Origin: Salinicola corii | Lineage (GTDB): Bacteria > Pseudomonadota > Gammaproteobacteria > Pseudomonadales > Halomonadaceae | Assembly (NCBI RefSeq): GCF_008298015.1 | Contig: NZ_VTPX01000018.1 | Location: 1 to 63,224 of the forward strand | Length of the DNA: 63,224 nucleotides | Direction of reading: 5' to 3' | Part shown: one piece after another, positions 7,989-16,253 of the stretch | Layout of the letters: each line of letters starts with the position of its first letter | Numbering within the stretch: the stretch's first letter is position 1 | Position numbers and translations under genes: made by a program | The notes under the pieces: generated by a model | The model's database searches: none | What the model saw: the letters and a program-made list of their open reading frames with translations, nothing else | What the model was told of the DNA's origin: nothing

Positions 7989-9041
7989 ATGAAAGCGATT
8001 TGGAACAAGGCCTGTCTGGCGGTAGTGGTCAGTGCCGCCATCGGGGTATCGGCCTCTGCGCAGGCCGCCGACGACTGCCCGCTACCGGGGAACCTGCGCG
8101 TGGTGATCGGCTCGACCTCGACCGGCGGCGACACCTACCAGAACTCGAGCATCGTGGTGGATCGACTGGCGGACAAGCTCGACATCAATGCCAAGGTCGA
8201 TGCCGTTGGCGTGATGCCCGGTTTCCAGGCGCTGGAGCGCAGCCGTCACGGCAACACCGTGATGATCTTTCATGACGGCGCCTACCTGGGCAACCTCTAC
8301 GGGGTGAACGGGTATCCCGATATCTTCAGCAAGTTCATCGTCGGGCCGACCATCGCCATCAATCCGGGTAACGCGTATCTCGTGCCCAAGGATTCCCCTT
8401 ATCAGTCGATGAGCGACATCATCGAAGCCGCGGGCGACGGCAAGCAGGTCAAGGTCGCGATCCAGCCGGGCAGCGTCTCGGAGATCGGATTCTCGGCGCT
8501 CAAGAATGCCGTACGCATGAAGTACCCCGGCAAGGAGGGCAACATCGTCGCCGTCAACACCGGCTCCCAGGCGGACAAGAACCAATTGCTGTTCGATGGG
8601 GCGGTGGACGTGATCAACGGTTCGGTCCAGGCCAACGAGCAGTACACCCAACTGCCGGCGGATGACCAGAAGGCGATGCGCTTCGTCTGGATCACCGCCC
8701 GCGAGAAGACCATCGCCGAAACCGATGAAGCGGGCATGGGCGACACCACGCGCGAGCAGCTGCTGCAGTACGTGACGCCGAATGTCAGCGTGCCGATGAG
8801 CGCCGACCGGGACTTCACTTTCGACAAGGAATTTTTCTTCCTCTACAACAAGGACATGGATCCTGCCGCGATCGAGTGTATCGACGATGCGCTGGCGGAG
8901 ATCTACGACGAGGGCGAGATCCAGCAGCAGCAGAAGCGCTCGTTCTTCGTGCCGGACTTCAAGCCCTCCCAGGAAGCGGCCAGCTACCTGAAAGAGAAAA
9001 ACGACCAGTACCAGACCATCATCAGCGACCTGAACGGTTGA
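7989..9041 (+). CDS. tctC: TctC-type extracytoplasmic binding protein
   Basis: A periplasmic solute receptor for a tripartite tricarboxylate transporter. It has a clear Sec signal peptide (MKAIWNKACLAVVVSAAIG then SASAQA, cleavage near residue 26) followed by about 320 mature residues with a Bug/TctC-like layout: RVVIGSTSTGGDTYQNSSIV near the start, IAINPGNAYLVPKDSPYQS in the middle and a helical C-terminus. It is divergent within the family. It begins a three-gene operon with TctB (94 bp downstream) and TctA, so it should deliver a carboxylate to that permease. Substrate is not evident. Confidence 0.8.
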   Translation: MKAIWNKACLAVVVSAAIGVSASAQAADDCPLPGNLRVVIGSTSTGGDTYQNSSIVVDRLADKLDINAKVDAVGVMPGFQALERSRHGNTVMIFHDGAYLGNLYGVNGYPDIFSKFIVGPTIAINPGNAYLVPKDSPYQSMSDIIEAAGDGKQVKVAIQPGSVSEIGFSALKNAVRMKYPGKEGNIVAVNTGSQADKNQLLFDGAVDVINGSVQANEQYTQLPADDQKAMRFVWITAREKTIAETDEAGMGDTTREQLLQYVTPNVSVPMSADRDFTFDKEFFFLYNKDMDPAAIECIDDALAEIYDEGEIQQQQKRSFFVPDFKPSQEAASYLKEKNDQYQTIISDLNG

Positions 9042-9135
9042 TCCCGCCGCATGCCGGCCGGCTGACGTCGGCCGGCACGGCTTCGTTCCCACCACCGACA
9101 CTGCCGGCGATGACCCGGCGCAGGAGCCGCTTTCC

Positions 9136-9579
9136 ATGGAAAGCCAATGGCTGTCGCTGCTCGATGTGACCATCGATTTCGACCAATCGCACCTCTTCTT
9201 TCCCCGAATCGTCACCTGGATTCTGGTCGCTCTGCTGGCGATCATCCTGATCACCCGCTATCGGTTGCTGGTGCCGGGTCTCAAGCGCGCGGGTCGCGTT
9301 CTGATCGGGCGTGAGGGTGAGTTCGACCACCGGCGTTTCTTCGGCACGCTGGCGCTGACCACGGCCTACTTCTATCTGATGGGCGTGCTGAGCGACGTGT
9401 TTCCCAATACCGGCTACAGCTTTCTGATCATGTCGGTGCTGTTCGTGTTTCTGCTCTCGCTGCTTTACGTGGACCGGCCGACGCGGCGCCTGTTCGTCAT
9501 CCTGGTGCTGAATGCGCTGATCGCGCCGACGCTGGCCTGGTACGTGCTGGCGCAGCTGTTCCGCATCACCCTGCCCTGA
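9136..9579 (+). CDS. tctB: TctB-type small permease subunit
   Basis: A 147-residue membrane protein with four hydrophobic segments (about 22-42, 68-88, 93-112, 118-140), as in the poorly conserved TctB family. Its identity rests mainly on topology and on sitting between tctC and tctA. GGAGCC precedes the start. The gap to tctA is only 19 bp. Confidence 0.78.
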   Translation: MESQWLSLLDVTIDFDQSHLFFPRIVTWILVALLAIILITRYRLLVPGLKRAGRVLIGREGEFDHRRFFGTLALTTAYFYLMGVLSDVFPNTGYSFLIMSVLFVFLLSLLYVDRPTRRLFVILVLNALIAPTLAWYVLAQLFRITLP

Positions 9580-9598
9580 TCTGCCGGAGACATCTTGC

Positions 9599-11101
9599 AT
9601 GGATATTCTGTCTCACCTCACGCCGATGTTCTTCGCGCTGATCGCCGCGGGAACCTCCATCGGCATCATCTTCGGCGCGATCCCGGGCATGACCGCCACC
9701 ATGGCGGTGGCGGTCTGTCTGCCGCTTACCTACGCCTTCGGTCTCGAGAACGGCATCGCGCTGTTGCTGGGGCTCTATGTCGGCGGTATCTCCGGCGGGA
9801 TGGTACCCGCCGTGCTGATCAACATCCCCGGCACACCGTCGTCGATCACCACCACCTTCGACGGCTACCCGATGGCCAAGCGGGGCGAGGGCGAGCGCGC
9901 GCTCAAGATCGGGATCGTCGCCTCGGTCTTCGGTGGCCTGTTCAGCGCCGCGGTACTGTTCTTCTTCGCCCCGGTGCTGGCGGACTTCGCGATCAAGTTC
10001 TCCTACGTCGAGAAGTTCCTGATCATCCTGCTGGCGCTGACGGTGATCGCCTCGCTCTGCTCCAACATGCTGATGGGCGTCTTCAGCGGCGTACTGGGGG
10101 TGTGGCTGAGTCTGATCGGCACCTACTCGATCACCGAGGGCGGCAATGGCGAGCCGCGTCTGATGTTCGACTTCATGCAGTACTACCTGATCGACGGCTT
10201 CTCGCTACTGCCGGTACTGATCGGTATCTTTGGCTTGACCACCGTGCTGCTGGACGCCGAGAAGGGGTTCAAGGACGAGACCGGTCAGGGGCCGATTTCG
10301 CTCAAGGGCGGGGCCAGGTTCCGGTTCAGCGTGTTCAAGGGCCAGTTGCTCAACCTGGTACGCTCCTCGAGCATCGGCACCTTCGTCGGGATTCTGCCGG
10401 GCGTCGGCGGCAGCGCCGCCTCGGTCCTGGCCTACAGCCAGGAGAAGAATTTCTCGCGGGACTCCTCCCAGATGGGCAAGGGCGCGCCGCAGGGGATCGT
10501 TTCGTCGGAGTCCTCCAACAATGCGTTGACCGGTGGCGCGCTGGTGCCGCTGCTGTCGCTGGGCATTCCCGGCGACTCCACCACGGCGATCCTGATCGGT
10601 GCGTTCACGCTGCAGGGTATCCAGGTCGGCCCGCTGTTCATCGGCAACAACCTCGATACCTGGTACCTGATGATCATCGCGCTGCTGGCAGCCAACGTGC
10701 TGATGTTCGGCATCATGTACTTCGCGATCCGCCATATCGCCAAGGTGATCGAGGTGCCGAAGTACATTCTCTATCCGCTGATCATCATGATGTGCGTCGT
10801 CGGCGCCTACGCGATCAATTACGGCATCATGTTCGATGTCTGGACGCTGCTGATCTTCGGCGTGTTCGGCTGGGTCGCCCACAAGATCGGGCTGGAAACG
10901 GTGCCGTTGATCATCGGCTTCATTCTCGGCAAGTCGGCGGAGGTCTACTTCGTCAAGAGCCTGGAGTCGTACGGCAACTACTCGATCTTCTTCACCAAGA
11001 GTCCCATCGCCATGTTCCTGTGGGTGTTGATCGCCGTGTCGCTGGCGTTCGCGATCTACCTGCGGGTGAGGAATCGACGCCAGGCCCCTGTCGAGAGCTG
11101 A
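9599..11101 (+). CDS. tctA: TctA-type large permease subunit
   Basis: A 500-residue, roughly 12-helix membrane protein. Family signatures include GIIFGAIPGMTATM near residue 22, GGISGGMVPAVLINIPGTPSS near 61-82, and a repeat-related motif GILPGVGGSAASVLAYSQEKN near 265. The later GGALVPLLSLGIPGDSTTAIL matches the conserved substrate-pathway region. With TctB and TctC it forms a sodium- or proton-driven carboxylate importer. It is the last gene of its operon and is followed by a hairpin terminator. Confidence 0.92.
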   Translation: MDILSHLTPMFFALIAAGTSIGIIFGAIPGMTATMAVAVCLPLTYAFGLENGIALLLGLYVGGISGGMVPAVLINIPGTPSSITTTFDGYPMAKRGEGERALKIGIVASVFGGLFSAAVLFFFAPVLADFAIKFSYVEKFLIILLALTVIASLCSNMLMGVFSGVLGVWLSLIGTYSITEGGNGEPRLMFDFMQYYLIDGFSLLPVLIGIFGLTTVLLDAEKGFKDETGQGPISLKGGARFRFSVFKGQLLNLVRSSSIGTFVGILPGVGGSAASVLAYSQEKNFSRDSSQMGKGAPQGIVSSESSNNALTGGALVPLLSLGIPGDSTTAILIGAFTLQGIQVGPLFIGNNLDTWYLMIIALLAANVLMFGIMYFAIRHIAKVIEVPKYILYPLIIMMCVVGAYAINYGIMFDVWTLLIFGVFGWVAHKIGLETVPLIIGFILGKSAEVYFVKSLESYGNYSIFFTKSPIAMFLWVLIAVSLAFAIYLRVRNRRQAPVES

Positions 11102-11129
11102 TCGGCCGCCGGTCTGGCAGGACGCAACG

Positions 11130-11162
11130 AAAAAGCCCACGCCATCGGGGATGGCGTGGGCT
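11130..11162. terminator. bidirectional terminator between tctA and ribH
   Basis: A 12-bp perfect stem (11134-11145 with 11151-11162) is preceded on the plus strand by an A run, which gives a U tract for ribH transcription from the minus strand. It can also stop tctA readthrough. Confidence 0.85.
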
Positions 11163-11186
11163 CATCGGCATGATGCCGGCAGGCGG

Positions 11187-11684
11187 TCAGTCGACGCTCA
11201 GCTTGCGCGCCTGATTGACGTTCTCCATCGTGGCCAGGCACGCCTCGGCGGCCTCGCGCCCCTTGATCAGGAAGTGCTGCTGGAAGAACGACAGATGCGC
11301 CTCGTGCTCATGGAAGTGGTGCGGCGTCAGCACCGCGGAGAGTACCGGCACTTCCTGCTCGACCTGCAGTGACATCAGTGCATCGATCACTGCCGTGGAG
11401 ACGAAGTCGTGGCGATAGATGCCGCCGTCGACGACGAAGCCGGAGGCGACGATCGCGGCGTAGCGGCCGCTCTTGGCCAGCAGCTTGGCCTGCAGTGGAA
11501 TCTCGAACACGCCGGGCACGGTGAAGGTGTCGATCTGCTCGACGGCAAAGCCGCGTTCGGCGACCGCGTCGAGGAAGGCGGCGTGGCAGTTGCCGACGAT
11601 ATCGCCGTGCCAGTCGGCACGAATGAAGGCGATGCGTTGCGACAGCGTCTGCGGCGAGAGCTGCGGCGGATAGGGCTGATTCAT
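11187..11684 (-). CDS. ribH: 6,7-dimethyl-8-ribityllumazine synthase, type II
   Basis: The enzyme condenses 5-amino-6-ribitylaminouracil with dihydroxybutanone phosphate, the penultimate riboflavin step. The 165 residues resemble the type II (Brucella RibH2-like) group: IAFIRADWHGDIV, PGVFEIPLQAKLLAKSGRYAAIV, then GFVVDGGIYRHDFV with its catalytic His, and VLTPHHFHEHEAHLSFF. Ordinary RibH usually sits in a rib operon; this one stands alone behind an FMN riboswitch on the same strand, so flavin represses it. The ribosome site AGGAAA lies about 7 bp before the ATG. A second, type I enzyme elsewhere in the genome would be expected but cannot be seen here. Confidence 0.9.
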   Translation of the reverse strand: MNQPYPPQLSPQTLSQRIAFIRADWHGDIVGNCHAAFLDAVAERGFAVEQIDTFTVPGVFEIPLQAKLLAKSGRYAAIVASGFVVDGGIYRHDFVSTAVIDALMSLQVEQEVPVLSAVLTPHHFHEHEAHLSFFQQHFLIKGREAAEACLATMENVNQARKLSVD

Positions 11685-11813
11685 GGTCGTTTCCTATTCA
11701 TCGGTGACCGAAGTCACGTTAACCAGAATCAGGGCTTCGGATCCGCTTGGGAATCACGGGAGGCGGTTGGCGTGGGCGTGAATGGCGAAAGTCACCGATA
11801 GCCACGCGTGGCT
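11685..11813 (-). promoter_or_regulatory. ribH leader with candidate riboswitch expression platform
   Basis: Between the aptamer and ribH the minus-strand RNA has a UUCG-capped hairpin GUGAC-UUCG-GUCAC (11704-11717) just upstream of the ribosome site. Plus-strand 11700-11708 is also perfectly complementary over 9 bases to 11791-11799. The two pairings exclude each other, as expected for a switch. A 14-bp palindrome AGCCACGCGTGGCT lies at 11800-11813. No U-tract terminator is seen, so translational control is more likely. Confidence 0.5.
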
Positions 11814-11841
11814 GACCGAATCGTCGTTGCAAGGGGAACCG

Positions 11842-12004
11842 TTCTCTTTCATCCGGACTATCACCGTCGGCTTCGGAATCTCACCGAATCTGCTGACCTC
11901 GAAGGCGACGCCTTCGAGCGCTCGCGGGCTGAGAGGCTGGCGCTCGTTTCACGCCGCATCATTACCGCCGGTGGGGACTTGCACCCCGCCCTGAGAACCG
12001 ATCG
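11842..12004 (-). promoter_or_regulatory. FMN riboswitch (RFN element)
   Basis: Reading the minus strand from about 12004, the conserved blocks occur in order: CAGGGCGGGGTGCAAGTCCC, then CACCGGCGGTAATGAT, then GGTGAGATTCCGAAGCC, GACGGTGATAGTCCGGATG and AAAGAGA. These are the hallmark junction strands of the FMN aptamer, including the AGTCCGGATG segment near its 3' end. It lies 158 nt upstream of ribH, whose product is in the riboflavin pathway, so the regulatory logic is consistent. Confidence 0.95.
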
Positions 12005-12181
12005 CGGCGAACCGCAATCCGCCGATAGTCTACGCCGATTTCGGCGCACGAGAAAGTCGAACGCGGGGGACCCTGTGGTATCGTGAGCCGGTCGAATAGG
12101 CCGGCTGAACGGGGCGCCGGCCTTGGGCCGTTCAAGGCCGATCTTCTTCACACTCGATCTTCTCAAAACATGGAAGCGTGC

Positions 12182-13168
12182 ATGAACGAGCGCAACGAGA
12201 ACGCCGATATCGCTCTGATGACGGAAATCGCCACCCTCTACTACACCGAGGGGGAGACCCAGGAGGTCATCGCTAACCGGTTGGGTATCTCGCGGGTCAA
12301 GGCGGGGCGGTTGCTCAAGCGCGCGCAGGCGGAGGGGATCGTCGACGTTCGCGTGCGCCAGCATCCTGCCGTCAGCGCGGAGATCGAACAGGCGTTGAAG
12401 CGGCGCTTCGGGATCAAGCGCGCGTTGATTGCGCTCGATCACGCCGATTCCGACGTTCAGCGCGCCAACGTGGCCAGCCTGGTGGCCGATCATCTCTCGC
12501 GACAGCTGAGCGAGGGGGCGATCGTCGCCGTCGGTATGGGGCGCAACGTCGGTGCGGTGGCGGACAACGTGTTCGAGCAGGGGCAGCGCCAGTGTTCTTT
12601 CGTCTGCGCCATCGGCGGTTCGGTGCGGGCGGGGGAGTACATGAACCCGGACCACATCTGTCGCCGGCTGGCGATCAAGTTTGGCGGCGACAGCGAGACG
12701 CTCTATGCGCCGGCGCTGGTGCAGAACCTCGAGCTGCGCGACGCCATGTACGAGAACCCGACCATTCGCCAGACGCTGGACCGCGCCCGGCGCGCCGATC
12801 TGGCGCTGATCGGCATCGGCGATCTCAGCGAGAACAGCAACATGGTGCGGATGGGCTGGTTCACGCCGCAGGAGACTGCCGAGGCGCGGCTCTCCGGCAC
12901 CGTGGGCGACATGATGGGCTACGACTTCATCGACATCTATGGCCGCCCGTCGATGACGCCGATGCAGGGCCGCGTCATCGGCCTGACCATCACCGACCTG
13001 GCCCGAATTCCCGACGTGATCGCCATCGCCGCCGAGAATACCAAGGCGGCCGGCATACTCGGCGCGTTGCGCACCGGGGTGATCGATACCCTCGCCACCA
13101 GCGTCACCAACGCCCACACCATTCTGCGGCTGGACGAGGCGACGCGGGTCGACGACAAATCCGGTTAA
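12182..13168 (+). CDS. SorC-family sugar-responsive transcriptional regulator
   Basis: A 328-residue regulator with an N-terminal helix-turn-helix (about 20-52: TQEVIANRLGISRVKAGRLL) and a C-terminal effector domain of the SorC/DeoR sugar-phosphate isomerase fold (VAVGMGRNVGAVADN, CAIGGSVRAGEY, ALIGIGDLSENSNM). The start is set at ATG 12182, which has GGAAG upstream; the frame is open further upstream to a GTG without family support. SorC-like regulators include EryD of the Brucella erythritol operon, and the polyol island begins about 2 kb away beyond tkt. It is the best local candidate to bind the CATATG palindromes at 18.0-23.1 kb; no such palindrome lies at its own promoter. Confidence 0.85.
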   Translation: MNERNENADIALMTEIATLYYTEGETQEVIANRLGISRVKAGRLLKRAQAEGIVDVRVRQHPAVSAEIEQALKRRFGIKRALIALDHADSDVQRANVASLVADHLSRQLSEGAIVAVGMGRNVGAVADNVFEQGQRQCSFVCAIGGSVRAGEYMNPDHICRRLAIKFGGDSETLYAPALVQNLELRDAMYENPTIRQTLDRARRADLALIGIGDLSENSNMVRMGWFTPQETAEARLSGTVGDMMGYDFIDIYGRPSMTPMQGRVIGLTITDLARIPDVIAIAAENTKAAGILGALRTGVIDTLATSVTNAHTILRLDEATRVDDKSG

Positions 13169-13236
13169 GCATTGGCTGACAAGCTGCTCTTCCCTTGGCG
13201 CCCGAACCGCCTCGTCACGAATCCACCAATGAAAAA

Positions 13237-13258
13237 CGCCCGGCCAACAGGCCGGGCG
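13237..13258. terminator. bidirectional terminator between sorC-type gene and tkt
   Basis: A 9-bp perfect stem CGCCCGGCC/GGCCGGGCG with loop AACA is preceded by five A residues, which become a U tract for the convergent tkt transcript. Confidence 0.88.
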
Positions 13259-13287
13259 CTTCGTTGCGCGCTTTCAGGCGTTGACGA

Positions 13288-15282
13288 TCAGCCCAGCAGC
13301 TTCTCGGCGCGGGCGATGACCTTGTCGACCGTGAAACCGAAGTGCTTGAACAGGTCGCCGGCCTTGGCGGACTCGCCGTAGGTGGTCATGCCGATCACGT
13401 CGCCGTCCAGACCCACGTACTTGTACCAGGTCGACGGGATGGCGGCTTCCACCGCCAGGCGAACGCGCACGGACCTGGGCAGTACCGACTCGCGATAGCT
13501 GTCGTCCTGCTCGTCGAAGGCGCTGGTGCAGGGCATGGAGACCACGCGAACCTTCTTGCCCTTGCCTTCGAGTTCCTTGGCGGCATCCATCGCCAGGCCC
13601 ACCTCGGAACCGGTGGCGATCAGGATCAGCTCGGGCGTGCCGCCTTCGGCTTCCTTGAGCACGTAGCCGCCCCGGCGGATATTTTTCAACTGCGTGGCGT
13701 CACGCGACTGCGCCGGCAGGTCCTGACGCGAGAAGATCAGCGCCGTTGGCCCCGTCTCGCGCTTCAGGCCCTCGACCCAGGCGGCCGTGGTTTCGGTGGC
13801 ATCGCACGGGCGCCAGGTTGCCAGACCCGGCAGATTGCGCAGGTCGGCCAACTGCTCGATGGGCTGGTGGGTCGGACCATCTTCGCCGAGACCGATGGAG
13901 TCGTGGGTAAAGACGTGGATGATGCGGGTGTGCGACAGCGCGGACATGCGCACGGCGTTGTGCATGTACTCGAGGAACACCAGGAAGGTGGCGTCATAGG
14001 GAATGAAGCCGCCGTGGGTGGCGATGCCGTTGGCGATCGCGCCCATGCCGAACTCGCGTACGCCGTAGTGCAGGTAACCGCCGTCGAAATCTTCCTTGCT
14101 GATCGCCTTGGCGCCTTTCCACAGCGTCAGGTTGGACGGTGCGAGGTCGGCGCTGCCACCGAACAGCTCGGGCAGGTCCGGTCCCAGTTCGTTGAGTACG
14201 CCCAACGATGCCTTGCGCGATGCGGTGGTCTCGGATTTCTCCTGCGCCGCCTGGATCAGGGCATCGCCGTCGAAGTTGGCCGGCAGCTCGCCGTTGTAGC
14301 GGCGCTTCAGCTCCTTGGCCAGTTCCGGGTAGGCTTGCTCGTACGCCGCCAGCTTGGCATCGTACTCAGCCTCGCGCTTCTGGCCCTGCTCTCGGGCGTC
14401 CCAGGCGGCGTAGTATTCGTCGGGAATCTCGAACGCCGGGTATTCCCAGCCCAGCTCCTTGCGGGCGGCGGCGACTTCGTCTTCGCCCAGCGCGGCACCG
14501 TGGCTCTCCTCCTTGCCCGCCTTGTTGGGCGAGCCGAAGCCGATCACGGTCTTGCAGATGATCAGGGTCGGCTTGTCGGTGACGCTCTTGGCTTCCTCGA
14601 TGGCGGCGTTGATCTGCTCGGCATCGTGGCCATCGACATCGGGGATCACGTGCCAGTGGTAGGCCTCGAAGCGCTTGCCGGTATCGTCGGTGAACCAGCC
14701 CTCGACTTCACCGTCGATGGAGATGCCGTTGTCGTCGTAGAACACCACCAGGTTGCCCAGCCCCAGGGTACCTGCCAGCGAGCAGGCTTCGTGGCTGATG
14801 CCTTCCATCAGGCAGCCGTCGCCGGCAAAGACCCAGACGCGGTGATCGACGATCTCATGGCCGTCGCGGTTGAACTGCGCGGCCAGGGTGCGCTCGGCGA
14901 TCGCCATGCCGACGCCGTTGGCCAGGCCCTGACCCAACGGGCCGGTCGTGGTTTCGATGCCCCGGGTGTAGCCGTGCTCCGGGTGACCGGGAGTCTTGGA
15001 GCCCAACTGACGGAAGTTCTCGAGCTCCTTCATCGGCAGGTCGTAACCGGTCAGGTGGAGTAGCGAGTAGTGCAGCATCGAGCCGTGACCGTTGGAGAGA
15101 ATGAAACGGTCGCGATCTTCCCAGTCTGGATTGGCGGGGTTGTGCTTGAGATGGTCGTTCCACAGCACTTCCGCGATATCGGCCATGCCCATCGGCATGC
15201 CGGGGTGGCCGGAGTTGGCCTTCTGCACGGCGTCCATGGAAAGCGCGCGGATGGCGTTGGCTAGCTGACGACGAGATGGCAT
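13288..15282 (-). CDS. tkt: transketolase
   Basis: A thiamine diphosphate enzyme of the pentose phosphate pathway moving two-carbon units between ketoses and aldoses, including erythrose-4-phosphate. The 664 residues are the normal bacterial length. Signatures: [19 protein letters not shown] near 22-40, [17 protein letters not shown] near 115, the cofactor motif [13 protein letters not shown] near 155, LIEQ-type pyrimidine domain ([18 protein letters not shown] near 465-482) and DLPAQSRD. It sits beside the polyol island whose likely product is its substrate. No epd or pgk follows directly, unlike the common arrangement. Confidence 0.96.
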   Translation of the reverse strand: MPSRRQLANAIRALSMDAVQKANSGHPGMPMGMADIAEVLWNDHLKHNPANPDWEDRDRFILSNGHGSMLHYSLLHLTGYDLPMKELENFRQLGSKTPGHPEHGYTRGIETTTGPLGQGLANGVGMAIAERTLAAQFNRDGHEIVDHRVWVFAGDGCLMEGISHEACSLAGTLGLGNLVVFYDDNGISIDGEVEGWFTDDTGKRFEAYHWHVIPDVDGHDAEQINAAIEEAKSVTDKPTLIICKTVIGFGSPNKAGKEESHGAALGEDEVAAARKELGWEYPAFEIPDEYYAAWDAREQGQKREAEYDAKLAAYEQAYPELAKELKRRYNGELPANFDGDALIQAAQEKSETTASRKASLGVLNELGPDLPELFGGSADLAPSNLTLWKGAKAISKEDFDGGYLHYGVREFGMGAIANGIATHGGFIPYDATFLVFLEYMHNAVRMSALSHTRIIHVFTHDSIGLGEDGPTHQPIEQLADLRNLPGLATWRPCDATETTAAWVEGLKRETGPTALIFSRQDLPAQSRDATQLKNIRRGGYVLKEAEGGTPELILIATGSEVGLAMDAAKELEGKGKKVRVVSMPCTSAFDEQDDSYRESVLPRSVRVRLAVEAAIPSTWYKYVGLDGDVIGMTTYGESAKAGDLFKHFGFTVDKVIARAEKLLG

Positions 15283-15407
15283 TGGCTTTCGGATCCCCTA
15301 GATCGTAAATGGATGATGTCGCGAGACGCGATCTGGCACTCGTTTTGACACGATGAGTTCGACACGGCAATCAAGTCTAACGTGGCTGGTCAGTGTAACG
15401 CGGATGA

Positions 15408-16211
15408 TCAATCCGATGCGGAGGATTCGTTCCGCGCGGCTGATCCGTTTGACGCGAGCAGCGAGGCTTCGTTCACGATCGCCTCGAACGCGGCCGGATC
15501 GTGGGCAAAGCGCCCCAGGAACAGACCATCGACCTTTCCCGCCAGACGGGTCAACAGGTCGGGGCCGGCGCTGCCGCCGTAGATCACGCTAGCAGACGGA
15601 TGCGTTGAGAGATGATCCCGCAACCCCTGGCAGACCGCCGCAATGTGTGCCAGCGACGCCGGTTCCGAGGCACCGATCGCCCAGTGCGGTTCATAGGCGA
15701 TCACCAGCGGCTGCGAGCGCTGTTCCGGCGTCGCCAGCGCCAGTGCCGAATCGATCTGATGCCGGCAGTCGGCAATGGCATCGCGCGGCTCGCCACGGTC
15801 GGATTCTCCGATGCAGAGCACCGGTATCAGCCCTTGCGCCAGGGCGATTCGTGTCTTGGTGGCGACGATGCCGTCATCTTCCGCGAACAGGCGTCGGCGC
15901 TCGGCGTGGCCGATCTCGACATAACGGCAGCCCATCTCGGCCAGCATGGCCCCGCTCACCTCGCCAGTATAAGCGCCGGGTGGCGCCTGATACAGGTTCT
16001 GGCCACCCACGCCGACTGGGGTGTTGGCGAAGCAGTCGAGTACCGGGGCGAGGGCGGGAAAGCTGGGCAGCACGAACAGCGACACCCGGCCGTCGATGAC
16101 GGCCGGGTGGTGGGCGAGACGGTTGGCGATCTGGCGGCACCAGTCCAGGGTCTGGGCATAGCCGAAATACATCTTGAAGCTGATGCCCAGGGTAATCGGA
16201 GCGTGAGCCAT
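15408..16211 (-). CDS. lerI: triosephosphate-isomerase-family enzyme, probable L-erythrulose-1-phosphate isomerase
   Basis: A 267-residue TIM barrel related to TpiA but with changes seen in the tetrose branch (LerI/EryH/TpiA2). The phosphate-side Lys13 lies in GISFKMYFGY rather than GNWKMN, the catalytic His102 lies in IGHAERRRLF rather than GHSERR, and Glu174 lies in YEPHWAIG. The phosphate loop VIYGGSAGPDLL is present. In characterised systems this group converts L-erythrulose-1-phosphate to D-erythrulose-4-phosphate, which RpiB-type enzymes then isomerise. It is 42 bp downstream of the DhaK-like kinase on the same strand, and rpiB starts divergently from that pair. Being the sole triosephosphate isomerase is unlikely given the context but cannot be excluded from the window. 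Confidence 0.75.
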   Translation of the reverse strand: MAHAPITLGISFKMYFGYAQTLDWCRQIANRLAHHPAVIDGRVSLFVLPSFPALAPVLDCFANTPVGVGGQNLYQAPPGAYTGEVSGAMLAEMGCRYVEIGHAERRRLFAEDDGIVATKTRIALAQGLIPVLCIGESDRGEPRDAIADCRHQIDSALALATPEQRSQPLVIAYEPHWAIGASEPASLAHIAAVCQGLRDHLSTHPSASVIYGGSAGPDLLTRLAGKVDGLFLGRFAHDPAAFEAIVNEASLLASNGSAARNESSASD

Positions 16212-16253
16212 GGCGTCCTCGCGCTGTGGAGCGTCATGTCATCGAGGGCGGGA

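Noticed and set aside
12083-12181. GTG start giving a longer SorC-type regulator
   Set aside because: The extra 33 residues have no family match, and a better-placed ATG with GGAAG lies at 12182.
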